The notes under the pieces were generated by a model that was not told the DNA's origin, searched no databases, and was given only the letters and a program-made list of their open reading frames with translations. Positions 9,161 through 17,096 of a stretch of DNA of 64,000 bases are shown here, one piece after another. The translations under genes and the position numbers were made by a program. The DNA comes from SKHV01 sp963678565 (lineage in GTDB: Bacteria; Bacteroidota; Bacteroidia; Bacteroidales; Prolixibacteraceae): assembly GCA_963678565.1 (NCBI GenBank), contig OY782875.1, forward strand, positions 558,001 through 622,000. Direction: 5' to 3'. Every line of letters starts with the position of its first letter. Position 1 is the first letter of the stretch.

Positions 9161-9961
9161 CTAACCACCAATAATAACTGGTAACTTATTGGTTTCCATC
9201 TCTTCTTTCCAAAGTTTTAAATCATTTTTAGAAAGCGATTTTTGAGAGGAAAATGTATTTTCAATTCCAAGGTTTTTGTACTTGTTTTTAGCAATTGAAT
9301 GGTAGGGCAATAAGTGAATTGCCTCGATTTTATCTTTGTGATCGTTTGTAAACTTCTTAAAGTTCGATAAATCTGTTTTTGTGAAATTAAAGTCGGGAAC
9401 TACCGGTATTCGTAATCTAATTTTCTTATTGGCTTCGGTGATCAATCGAAATGATTTTAATATTACAGAAAGCGGGACACCCGTTCCACTTTCGTGTTGA
9501 TCGGGATCTAAGGATTTTAAATCGAATAAGAACAAATCGGTATGCGGAATAACTTCTTTTAATACAGTTTCAGAAGCATAACCCGAAGTGTCAACTGTTG
9601 TATGAAATGACCTTTTTTTGCATTCTATCAAAAGTTCCTTTAAGAATTTTGGCTGCAACAAAGGTTCTCCTCCCGAAAAAGTAACACCGCCGCCGCTTTC
9701 TTCCATAATAATTTGATCCTTTTCTAATATCGAAATGATAGCAGCAGTTGTAATGACTTCCCCAATTGATTTGGTGTATGGAAAGCTTTTTCCATCCATT
9801 TTTCGTAAAACTTGTAAGGACTCACATTGTGGTTTGATGCTTTCAGGATTATGGCACCACAAACAACTTAGAGGGCAACCTTTAAAAAATATGGTTGTCC
9901 GAATGCCAGGACCATCGTGTACCGCAAAATGTTTGATATCGAAGATAATACCGCTTTGCAT
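9161..9961 (-). CDS. hypE: Glycyl radical enzyme activase (radical SAM), short form
   Basis: The protein opens MQSGIIFDIKHFAVHDGPG; I start at the ATG at 9961 because the 31 residues before it show no family similarity. It has the radical SAM cluster motif CPLSCLWC (CX3CX2C, about residues 29-36), the motif SGGEP at about 88-92 and about 266 residues in all. It should use S-adenosylmethionine and a [4Fe-4S] cluster to place the glycyl radical on the HypD-like enzyme encoded next. Most activases of dehydratase-type glycyl radical enzymes carry a ferredoxin-like insert with two extra clusters just after the CX3CX2C motif. Here only about 45 residues, with a single cysteine, separate that motif from the SGGEP motif, so the insert is absent, as in pyruvate formate-lyase activase. 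The symbol is by context with hypD. Confidence 0.85.
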   Translation of the reverse strand: MQSGIIFDIKHFAVHDGPGIRTTIFFKGCPLSCLWCHNPESIKPQCESLQVLRKMDGKSFPYTKSIGEVITTAAIISILEKDQIIMEESGGGVTFSGGEPLLQPKFLKELLIECKKRSFHTTVDTSGYASETVLKEVIPHTDLFLFDLKSLDPDQHESGTGVPLSVILKSFRLITEANKKIRLRIPVVPDFNFTKTDLSNFKKFTNDHKDKIEAIHLLPYHSIAKNKYKNLGIENTFSSQKSLSKNDLKLWKEEMETNKLPVIIGG

Positions 9962-10051
9962 GAAATATTTTAAGCTTCGTAAATAATTTAAATAGATGAA
10001 AAAAGACGAGGAGAGATGCGTATTAGCAAATCCAGCATTCAAACAATCCAG

Positions 10052-10065
10052 CACCTGACCAGGTG
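10052..10065. promoter_or_regulatory. Palindrome CACCTG-AC-CAGGTG in the hyp leader
   Basis: Perfect 6-bp inverted arms separated by two bases lie about 90 bases upstream of the activase start. The spacing and symmetry resemble a dimeric repressor site. Which regulator, if any, binds is unknown. Confidence 0.35.
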
Positions 10066-10076
10066 TGGCGATCGAT

Positions 10077-10110
10077 ATTTGGTTGGTTGATTTTCATACA
10101 ACCAAATTTA
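10077..10110 (-). promoter_or_regulatory. Candidate hyp promoter with overlapping inverted repeat
   Basis: On the minus strand TAAATTTG (10110-10103) matches the Bacteroidota -7 box TAnnTTTG, but no good -33 TTTG is visible. A perfect 9-bp inverted repeat, ATTTGGTTG (10077-10085) and CAACCAAAT (10099-10107), overlaps the -7 box and spans the predicted start site, as an operator would. It has no T-run, so it is not a terminator. Confidence 0.4.
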
Positions 10111-10187
10111 GCGAATTATTTTATTAGTTGCTTTCTTCTTTTTGAGTGAGAATTACAAAAAAGGAATATTATTTAACATTCGTTATA

Positions 10188-10931
10188 TTATTTCTTAGGA
10201 GCTTGCTCTTCGTGTCTTTTAAATTCTTCCACCTTTGACAAGTCGAGATCGAGTTCTAAATCGTTTCGATAAAAGGAACGATTATTTAAGTTTTTCATTT
10301 TTTTAAATCCAAAAATCCAGAGATAAACTAAAAATGGAATAAATAGAAGGAGCAAGTAAGTTAGGCCAGCCATTAATATAAAATCGTAAATTCCATGAAG
10401 CAGAAATGGAAGAAGAAAGCTGATTTTCAAATAATAATTTCGTTTTTTAGGATAGAATTTAGCCAAGCCAAAGAAAAATCCCATTGAAATTCCGAATATG
10501 GCATGCGCCGGAACAGCTGTTATTGCTCTCGTTAATCCGGTATTGATTCCGTTGCCAAAAACATAAAGTACGTTTTCAATTCCGGCAAAACCCAAGGAAA
10601 TAAAGGTTGCATAAACGATACCATCAAATTTTTCATTGAAGGCCTTATTTTTCCAAATAAGTAGATATAATGCTGAAAACTTAAAAACTTCTTCACACAG
10701 TGCAGCTACCATAAATGCATTCCATCCGCCCAAAAGCACTCCTTCAAAACCATTGCCTAAATAAGTCATAAATCTCTCGGCAAAAACAATAGGAATTACA
10801 ATTAAACTTCCGGCCAACAAGGATAACAGCAAAAGTTGGATAGGTTCTTTTTCGTATTTATCACGAAAGTAAATGTACGAGGCAATAATTACGACCGGAG
10901 CGAGTGCTAGAAGAAGTAATGCAACGGCCAT
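10188..10931 (-). CDS. prsW: PrsW-family intramembrane metalloprotease
   Basis: This 247-residue polytopic membrane protein has about seven hydrophobic segments. The family's motifs are all present: the glutamate pair (LCEEVFKF, about residues 83-90), FAGIEN (about 115-120), HAIFG (about 142-146) and LLHGIYDF (about 178-185). These supply the predicted metal ligands within the membrane. In Bacillus, PrsW makes the first cut in an anti-sigma factor; the target here is unknown. The last 30 residues are charged and cytoplasmic. The start lies one base after the pnp stop, so it is translated from the lpxK-pnp-prsW transcript. Confidence 0.85.
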   Translation of the reverse strand: MAVALLLLALAPVVIIASYIYFRDKYEKEPIQLLLLSLLAGSLIVIPIVFAERFMTYLGNGFEGVLLGGWNAFMVAALCEEVFKFSALYLLIWKNKAFNEKFDGIVYATFISLGFAGIENVLYVFGNGINTGLTRAITAVPAHAIFGISMGFFFGLAKFYPKKRNYYLKISFLLPFLLHGIYDFILMAGLTYLLLLFIPFLVYLWIFGFKKMKNLNNRSFYRNDLELDLDLSKVEEFKRHEEQAPKK

Positions 10932-10932
10932 A

Positions 10933-11745
10933 TTAGATTTCTTGGATTAAACAGCTAACTATTTTTTCGAGTTTTGGGCCCGAAACATTGGCAATATCTA
11001 ACACATCGTTGTGTAAATTTCCTTCTTCCGGAATCGCTAATCCATTGTTGGTGATAACCGAAATTCCGAAAACTTGCATTGACATGTGGTTAGCAACAAT
11101 AACCTCCGGAACAGTCGACATCCCAACTGCATCGCCACCCATTTTGTTAAAGAATTTGTATTCGGCAACGGTTTCAAATGAAGGACCTGTGCCGCCAATG
11201 TATACTCCTTCGCGTAAAAGTATGTTGTTTTCTTTTGCTGCTTTTCGGGCAATTTCTTGGAGTTTAGGAGCATAAGCTTTGCTCATGTCGGGAAAGCGAG
11301 GTCCTAATTTGTCGATATTTTTACCGATGAGTGGATTGGTGCCAAAAAAATTAATATGGTCGGTAATCATCATAATGTCGCCCACCTCAAATTCGTAGTT
11401 GGTACCACCGGCAGCATTGGATACAAATAAATGTGAAATGCCAAGCATCTTAAAAACCCGAACCGGAAAAGTTACTTCATCCATCGAATATCCTTCGTAA
11501 TAATGAAAGCGACCTTGCATCGCAAGTATCTTCTTACCTTCGAACATTCCAATTACCAAGCGGCCTTTATGGCCGGCAACTGTTGAAACCGGGAAGTTCG
11601 GAATTTCGTCGTACGAAAGAATATGTTCTGCTTTAATTTTATCGGCAAAACCACCTAGTCCCGATCCTAAAATAATGGCAATATGTCCGTCGAAATTGGT
11701 TTTACTTTTTATATAGTCGGCTGTTGCTTCTATTTTCTTTAACAT
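10933..11745 (-). CDS. punA: Purine-nucleoside phosphorylase (trimeric type)
   Basis: This 270-residue protein is a normal length for the trimeric inosine/guanosine phosphorylase class. It phosphorolyses purine ribonucleosides to the base and ribose 1-phosphate in purine salvage, in the cytoplasm. Seen: the phosphate loop GSGLGGF (about residues 27-33), VAGHKGRLV with the phosphate-binding histidine, GRFHYYEGY, NAAGG, the purine-site segment GPSFETVAEY and the ribose-site region GMSTVPEV, then the base-recognition asparagine in VITNNG. The start at 11745 is the only one that keeps the phosphate loop at its normal position. It means the gene overlaps the end of lpxK by 44 bases. Confidence 0.93.
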   Translation of the reverse strand: MLKKIEATADYIKSKTNFDGHIAIILGSGLGGFADKIKAEHILSYDEIPNFPVSTVAGHKGRLVIGMFEGKKILAMQGRFHYYEGYSMDEVTFPVRVFKMLGISHLFVSNAAGGTNYEFEVGDIMMITDHINFFGTNPLIGKNIDKLGPRFPDMSKAYAPKLQEIARKAAKENNILLREGVYIGGTGPSFETVAEYKFFNKMGGDAVGMSTVPEVIVANHMSMQVFGISVITNNGLAIPEEGNLHNDVLDIANVSGPKLEKIVSCLIQEI

Positions 11746-12778
11746 AATTGATGATTCTTTTATTAAACTGTTCTCTACTCTGATTCAGAAATTTAACTTC
11801 AATCGGAATATAATATAAATTTTCCATAAATTCTTCCGATATGTTCTGCACCGCTCTAATTCTTACTAAATCTTTTTCGGTGGTGATAATCATTTTGTTT
11901 CCCGATTCTATTTCATTGAATTTTGAATCGATGTTTTCGATATCGGTGTTTGAAAAATAGTGATGATCGGGATATTTTTCGTGGATAATTTTTCCAACTT
12001 TTTTATCTAAGTATTCAACTAGTGGTATCGGATTTCCAATGCCGGTTAGCAATAAAACGGTATAGTTTTCCAAATTGTTGTTGAAGACCGATGCACCCAA
12101 TTTTGCAGGGGTGATTCCACCATAAACAATGGTTGTAAAAAACAAATCCTGATAGGGACGAATATCTAAACGATTGCGAATAATACGTTGCTCGATTGGC
12201 TTCATTTCGTCGGGACACTTGGTGAAAATGATCAAGTTGGCTCGATATTTCGATTTTTCCGATTCTCTTAAGCGACCCAATGGTAATAATTGGTCTTCGT
12301 AAATTGGTTTGGTATGATCCACCAATAAGATGTTTAAATCGGGCTTTACATAACGGTGCTGAAAAGCATCATCGAGAATAATTGCATCAATACTGAGCTC
12401 TTTATTGGCTAGTAATTTTTGGATTCCTAAAACTCTTTTCTCGCTAACAGCTACCGGAATGTTCGGGAATTTTTGTTTGATTTGAACCGGTTCATCACCA
12501 ATGTCAAAAAGCGTGGAATTTAAATCGGCTAACAAATAACCTTTGGAGTGTCGTTTGTAACCCCTGCTCAAAAAAGCAACATCAAACTCTTTTTGCAAAT
12601 GGCTGATTAAATACTCCGCGTGAGGAGTTTTACCCGTTCCTCCAACTGTTAAATTGCCAACCGAAATTATTGGAACATCAAAATTGTGTTGCTTCAATAT
12701 TTTCATGTCGAACATTAAGTTGCGAATGAAAACGATGAATCCATAAATTGCAGAAAGTGGATAGTATAAAAATTTCAT
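11702..12778 (-). CDS. lpxK: Tetraacyldisaccharide 4'-kinase (lipid A biosynthesis)
   Basis: LpxK phosphorylates the 4' position of the lipid A disaccharide precursor at the cytoplasmic face of the inner membrane. The ATG at 12778 (MKFLYYPLSAIYG) fits the family's N-terminal membrane-associated helix; the ten extra residues of the longer frame do not. Seen: the P-loop VGNLTVGGTGKTPH at about residues 40-53, the segment LSRGYKR, the catalytic-region motif ILDDAFQHR (about 130-138) and the pair LPLGRLRE. About 358 residues is normal for Bacteroidota. It is the first gene of lpxK-pnp-prsW, and its 3' end overlaps pnp. Confidence 0.95.
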   Translation of the reverse strand: MKFLYYPLSAIYGFIVFIRNLMFDMKILKQHNFDVPIISVGNLTVGGTGKTPHAEYLISHLQKEFDVAFLSRGYKRHSKGYLLADLNSTLFDIGDEPVQIKQKFPNIPVAVSEKRVLGIQKLLANKELSIDAIILDDAFQHRYVKPDLNILLVDHTKPIYEDQLLPLGRLRESEKSKYRANLIIFTKCPDEMKPIEQRIIRNRLDIRPYQDLFFTTIVYGGITPAKLGASVFNNNLENYTVLLLTGIGNPIPLVEYLDKKVGKIIHEKYPDHHYFSNTDIENIDSKFNEIESGNKMIITTEKDLVRIRAVQNISEEFMENLYYIPIEVKFLNQSREQFNKRIINYVKENRSNSRLYKK

Positions 12779-13020
12779 AATAATGCTCTCAAAAAAGTTA
12801 ATTGGCAAAGTAAAAATTTACAATGTCTAAAAATTGAATTCTCCCATCGAATTAATCTTCAAATTAAAACATTTGAACGCGATTTGACAGTTTCAATTGT
12901 ATTTAATTTGAAAATAAATGCTGCCATATTCAAAAAAATGAAAGAGTTGCTAATTACATAAACATAATTGTTAGTTATTCGTTTATTACAAAAAGAATAA
13001 AAATCAATAAAACTAAAATA

Positions 13021-14412
13021 ATGGATTTCGATCTTATTGTAATCGGTAGTGGCCCCGGTGGTTATGTGGCGGCCATTCGAGCTTCACAGTTGGGATTAAA
13101 AACAGCTGTTGTTGAAAAAGAAAGTATTGGTGGAGTATGTCTAAATTGGGGCTGTATTCCCACTAAATCATTATTAAAAAGTGCTCAGGCACTTGAATAT
13201 GCCCAGCATGCAGCATCTTATGGTGTTTCTATTGGTGGCGAGGTGAAAGCCGATTTCAAAGCGATGGTAAAAAGAAGTCGCGATGTGGCGGATGGAATGA
13301 GTAAAGGTGTTCAGTTTCTATTTAAGAAAAATAAAATTGAAGTAATCAATGGATTTGGTAAACTTAAATCGGCTACTGAAGTTGAGGTCTCTGATGAAAA
13401 AGGCTCCAAGAAAGTTGTTTCAGCAAAGCATGTGATTTTAGCAACTGGTGCACGTTCGCGTGAGTTGCCTACTTTGAAACAAGATGGCGAAAAAATTATT
13501 GGTTATCGTCAAGCTTTGAATATGCCCAAACAACCTAAATCGATGATCATAGTTGGTTCGGGTGCAATTGGTAGCGAGTTTGCGAATTTCTACAATACAG
13601 TTGGAACCAAAGTAACTTTGGTTGAATTCATGGATGAAGTCGTTCCAAATGAAGATCCAGAAGTTTCAAAAGCGTTGGCTCGAAGCTTTAAAAAGGCAAA
13701 AATGAATGTAATGGTAAAATCGTCGGTTGAAAAGGTTGATACCAGCGGCGATTTATGTAAAGTAACCATTAAAACCCCTAAAGGAGAAGAAGTACATGAA
13801 GCTGAAGTTGTGTTGTCGGCAGTAGGTATTGCTCCTAATATCGAAGGGATTGGAATCGAAGAACTTGGTGTTGAATTAGAAAAAGGACGCATCAAGGTTG
13901 ATGATTTTTATGCAACCAATGTTAAAGGTGTTTATGCAATTGGTGATATTGTTGGTGGACCAGCTTTGGCACACGTTGCTTCAGCAGAAGGAATTGCGTG
14001 TGTTGAAAAAATTGCAGGATTTAATCCTGATCCGGTTGACTATGGAAATATTGCTGGATGTACTTATACAAATCCTGAAATTTCGTCGGTTGGTTTAACC
14101 GAGAAAAAAGCAAAAGATGCTGGATACGAAATTAAAGTGGGAAAATTCCCATACTCCGCTTCGGGTAAAGCAAGTGCTGCTGGACAGAAAGATGGTTTTG
14201 TAAAATTAATTTTTGATGCAAAATATGGCGAGTTATTAGGTGCCCACATGATTGGTGGAAATGTTACCGAAATGATCGCCGAAATGGTAGTTGCCCGTAA
14301 ATTAGAAATTACCGGACATGAACTATTAAAAACAATTCACCCGCATCCAACTATGAGCGAAGCTGTGATGGAAGCTGCAGCTGCTGCATATGATGAGGTG
14401 ATTCATTTATAA
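13021..14412 (+). CDS. lpdA: Dihydrolipoyl dehydrogenase (E3)
   Basis: This 463-residue flavoprotein reoxidises dihydrolipoyl groups of 2-oxoacid dehydrogenase or glycine-cleavage complexes with NAD. Seen: the N-terminal FAD fold (VIGSGPGGYVAA), the redox-active disulfide motif GGVCLNWGCIPTKS (Cys40 and Cys45), the NAD fold VGSGAIGSEFA (about 176-186), the FAD motif VYAIGDIVGGPALAHVA (about 307-323) and the C-terminal His-Glu catalytic segment HPHPTMSEAV, whose histidine serves the partner subunit. It is monocistronic, divergent from lpxK, and has a strong terminator behind it. No E1/E2 genes are nearby, so it probably serves several complexes. Confidence 0.96.
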   Translation: MDFDLIVIGSGPGGYVAAIRASQLGLKTAVVEKESIGGVCLNWGCIPTKSLLKSAQALEYAQHAASYGVSIGGEVKADFKAMVKRSRDVADGMSKGVQFLFKKNKIEVINGFGKLKSATEVEVSDEKGSKKVVSAKHVILATGARSRELPTLKQDGEKIIGYRQALNMPKQPKSMIIVGSGAIGSEFANFYNTVGTKVTLVEFMDEVVPNEDPEVSKALARSFKKAKMNVMVKSSVEKVDTSGDLCKVTIKTPKGEEVHEAEVVLSAVGIAPNIEGIGIEELGVELEKGRIKVDDFYATNVKGVYAIGDIVGGPALAHVASAEGIACVEKIAGFNPDPVDYGNIAGCTYTNPEISSVGLTEKKAKDAGYEIKVGKFPYSASGKASAAGQKDGFVKLIFDAKYGELLGAHMIGGNVTEMIAEMVVARKLEITGHELLKTIHPHPTMSEAVMEAAAAAYDEVIHL

Positions 14413-14447
14413 AGTGAATAAATTATTTTCATAATTCTTTTTAATTT

Positions 14448-14479
14448 AAAAAAGGTCGAAGTTTTTCGACCTTTTTTTT
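14448..14479. terminator. Terminator after lpdA
   Basis: The stem AAAAAAGGTCGAA / TTCGACCTTTTTT with a 4-base loop is followed by a T-run. The A-run on the left lets it also serve the lipoprotein gene arriving from the right. Confidence 0.9.
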
Positions 14480-14537
14480 GCTTGCTATCGAAAGCTATCA
14501 ATTCTGCTCAATTAATAGTCGACAAAGCTGCCAAGTA

Positions 14538-14579
14538 AGCCTACGGCTTTTGTAAGCAAACAAATGCTTGCCGTAGGCT
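14538..14579. repeat. Long imperfect palindrome between lpdA and the lipoprotein gene
   Basis: Perfect outer arms AGCCTACGGC (14538-14547) and GCCGTAGGCT (14570-14579) enclose a second inverted pair AAGCA (14554-14558) / TGCTT (14565-14569), with a bulge on one side. It lacks a T-run and is more GC-rich than its surroundings. It may be a REP-like or miniature element, or part of an mRNA 3' structure. No second copy was seen in this window. Confidence 0.5.
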
Positions 14580-14598
14580 AATGACGGGCGTTTCAGAT

Positions 14599-15075
14599 TT
14601 AAGGAGCAAGCGCGAGGGAATCACATTGATAATCTGCGCCAGAAATATGATAACAAAACTGAATTTGTGTTTCTTCTTTTGTGCTGTCAATTACATTCGA
14701 TAAATCAAAATATACTGTATCGGTAACATACCTATCGCAAAGCTGTCCTATACCATCGTGTCGGAGAGAAAAGGTTGGAGGTGGAATTGGTGGTGTTCCG
14801 CACGATGGATGCATTAAAACCAATTCAATCGGATGATTGCCTGAACAACCACTATAGCCTACAATAACTTTTAAATTGCTACCTTCTAATTTATAGTCTT
14901 GCACAAAAATAGGGTCGTTTGGAAGACTATCGTAATTGTAAAAGTACAAATCGACATAAGGTTGATATTTTGTTAAGTCGAAGTTTGTTGGGGTGTCTTG
15001 ATTTACAGGATCTTCACATGAAGCTATTACTCCCAGCAAAACTATTATTCCGATCAATAAATTTATTTTGTACAT
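14599..15075 (-). CDS. Small cysteine-rich lipoprotein, function unknown
   Basis: This 158-residue protein has a lipoprotein signal peptide with lipobox VIASC (Cys20) followed by acidic residues. The mature part has six further cysteines, one pair close together (YSGCSGNHP and HPSCGTPP, then QLCD, QFCYH, YQCDS), enough for about three disulfides in the envelope. A proline cluster (GTPPIPPPTF) lies mid-chain. I do not recognise a family. It starts 4 bases after the stop of the serpin gene, so the two are co-transcribed and probably act together, perhaps both against proteases; that is inference from context only. Confidence 0.75.
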   Translation of the reverse strand: MYKINLLIGIIVLLGVIASCEDPVNQDTPTNFDLTKYQPYVDLYFYNYDSLPNDPIFVQDYKLEGSNLKVIVGYSGCSGNHPIELVLMHPSCGTPPIPPPTFSLRHDGIGQLCDRYVTDTVYFDLSNVIDSTKEETQIQFCYHISGADYQCDSLALAP

Positions 15076-15079
15076 GTTT

Positions 15080-16309
15080 TTAATTTAAAGGATTTCCTAG
15101 TTGGCCCATAAAAATTATGGAGCCTGATTTTGTTTCTGTTATGATAAACAGAAATGGTTTGTTGCAGTAAAATGGAATTGTTTTTGGCGCATTAATTGGC
15201 ATCGAGGTAAGTTTAAAACCAATTGAAGTTACTGCTGCTGCCTCAGTTCCTACTTCGTCTACTTCGATATAAGTTTTGTGTATGGCAGAACTTATTTGTA
15301 AAGTTTTATCCTCGTTGATCTTACTAAAGTCTGCTTTTGCTGAAAAAGCATCTTTCATACCCATCTGCATTAGCAGGTCGTTTAATGGTAGCTCATATTC
15401 AATTTTAAATTTTGGCAATTTTAGCTTCACGTTTTGTCTTTTTACGAAGCACTGCAAACCACCTCTCCATGATTCAGCAGTTAGTCGATTAGTTATGTCT
15501 CTTACAGTAGAACTTTCATTGGGCAGCAAAATATTCATGGCAAACTGCCCATTTCCATATGGTAATTCAATGGCAGCAAACTGTTCATTCTTAAAATAGA
15601 ACATGGAATCAGTTCGGTTCATCATTAAGGTTTCAATTTCTTGTCCGCCTTCGATAGTAAAAGTTTCAAGAGTGGTTTTGTTATCATCGAAAGCATTTGT
15701 CCAATCTCCTTTAAAATAGAGTGTATTGATTAAAAAAAGAACTTCGTCGGGTGAAATTGATTTAATAATTTCGGTGATTTTATGATTGGTTTGTTCGCTT
15801 ACCCAATTATTAATTTCTTCAACGGTTTTTGAATTTGTGAAATCGGCTTTAGTAACTTTTGCCTTGTAATAATTTTCAATACTTTTTTGAAATTTATGTT
15901 GAACCTGAAAATCATTTTGTAGCCAAATTGAATTAGCAGTATGAATTGATATTTGTTCATCACCTTTAAATAACTGATTTAACAAATTTGCATTGGCAGC
16001 ATTTACTTCTTCCAACGAGAACGACTCAATTTCTAGCGCTTTCGCAATTTGTTCTTTTGTTTCGCCATTGGCACCATTGTAAACCATTGAAAAGGCCATT
16101 GAAATACTAAGCGGTGAAATCATAAAGTTCTTATTGTTTGTTGAGTTCTCTAAATTTTGAAAAAGCGTCAAGCCAAATGAATTTGTAGCTGTAATAGTCG
16201 ATGCCTCCTTATTGGTAGAAAACTGCTTTGCAGTTTTCACTATGTTTGCTTTTGACGGGCAAGCAGTGAATAAAATGAAAATTGAAAAATATATTGTGAA
16301 TGTTTTCAT
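15080..16309 (-). CDS. Serpin-family protease inhibitor, lipoprotein
   Basis: I start at the ATG at 16309 because it opens directly on a lipoprotein signal peptide (MKTFTIYFSIFILFTAC); the 35 residues before it are not protein-like. The mature protein of about 390 residues shows the serpin core: NKNFMISPLSISMAFSM near the N-terminus, LINTLYFKGDW, and the C-terminal KPFLFIITETKSGSIIFMG. The reactive-centre hinge reads EVGTEAAAVT, the small-residue pattern typical of inhibitory rather than non-inhibitory serpins. It should trap serine or cysteine proteases by the suicide loop-insertion mechanism, anchored in the envelope. The scissile bond would lie in the stretch SIGFKLTSMP after the hinge. 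The cysteine-rich lipoprotein gene follows 4 bases later. Confidence 0.92.
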   Translation of the reverse strand: MKTFTIYFSIFILFTACPSKANIVKTAKQFSTNKEASTITATNSFGLTLFQNLENSTNNKNFMISPLSISMAFSMVYNGANGETKEQIAKALEIESFSLEEVNAANANLLNQLFKGDEQISIHTANSIWLQNDFQVQHKFQKSIENYYKAKVTKADFTNSKTVEEINNWVSEQTNHKITEIIKSISPDEVLFLINTLYFKGDWTNAFDDNKTTLETFTIEGGQEIETLMMNRTDSMFYFKNEQFAAIELPYGNGQFAMNILLPNESSTVRDITNRLTAESWRGGLQCFVKRQNVKLKLPKFKIEYELPLNDLLMQMGMKDAFSAKADFSKINEDKTLQISSAIHKTYIEVDEVGTEAAAVTSIGFKLTSMPINAPKTIPFYCNKPFLFIITETKSGSIIFMGQLGNPLN

Positions 16310-16544
16310 GGTTTTTGTTTTATTTATTTGAGATGATGTAAAGTGCGTTCTGGTTGCGTTTGCAATTTTTAAACCAGTAACGCAACCATATTGAAGCAGT
16401 GTACATCCTATCAACTGAAAAGTTAGCTACAAAAGGTTTGGTTCTGATTGAGCATTGCTAATGAAAGGCTAATTCGGTACGATTGTGTAAATTTCATAAC
16501 TAAAGTAAAAGAAAACGAATAAGATGGTATTTTAGATTTGACTT

Positions 16545-17096
16545 TTGAATACAACTGAGCAAATCATAAAAAAATGTCAATCCGGAAATCGAAAAGCTCA
16601 ATCAGAGTTATACCGGATGTATGCACCAAAACTTTTTGGGGTATGCATGCGTTATGCGCGCAATAAAACAGAAGCAGAGGATTTTTTGCACGAAGGTTTT
16701 GTAATAATTTTTAGCAAAATTAATCAGTTTGCATTTAAAGGTTCTTTTGAAGGATGGATGAAGCGAATTATGGTGAATGTTTCCTTAGAAAAGTACAGAA
16801 CACGATATCGCTTACAAACTGTTGAGGATATAACCATTTACGACGACGAGCCAATTGCTTCGGACGTGATTGATGCGATTGATGCGCAGTTGTTGGTTCA
16901 ATTCATAAGCGAATTGCCTCCCCGTTATCAAATGGTTTTTAATTTGTATGCAATCGATGGTTATACACATAAAGAAATTGCAGAGAAACTAGGGATTCAG
17001 GAGGGAACCTCAAAATCGAATTTAGCGCGTGCAAGAAAAATTTTACAAGAAAATGTAAAGCAATTGGGAATAGATTATAAAGTGAATGTCAGATAA
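16545..17096 (+). CDS. ECF-type RNA polymerase sigma factor
   Basis: This 183-residue protein has region 2 (AEDFLHEGFVIIFSKI and FEGWMKRIMVN, about residues 45-90) and region 4 (LPPRYQMVFNLYAIDGYTHK with helix-turn-helix IAEKLGIQEGTSKSNLARAR, about 130-170). The start is TTG at 16545. An in-frame TGA lies at 16539-16541, and the next in-frame ATG (residue 25) would remove conserved sequence. The gene overlaps the next by 11 bases, and that product looks like its membrane-bound anti-sigma partner, so this sigma factor is probably held inactive until an envelope signal arrives. The regulon cannot be seen from here. Confidence 0.92.
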   Translation: MNTTEQIIKKCQSGNRKAQSELYRMYAPKLFGVCMRYARNKTEAEDFLHEGFVIIFSKINQFAFKGSFEGWMKRIMVNVSLEKYRTRYRLQTVEDITIYDDEPIASDVIDAIDAQLLVQFISELPPRYQMVFNLYAIDGYTHKEIAEKLGIQEGTSKSNLARARKILQENVKQLGIDYKVNVR

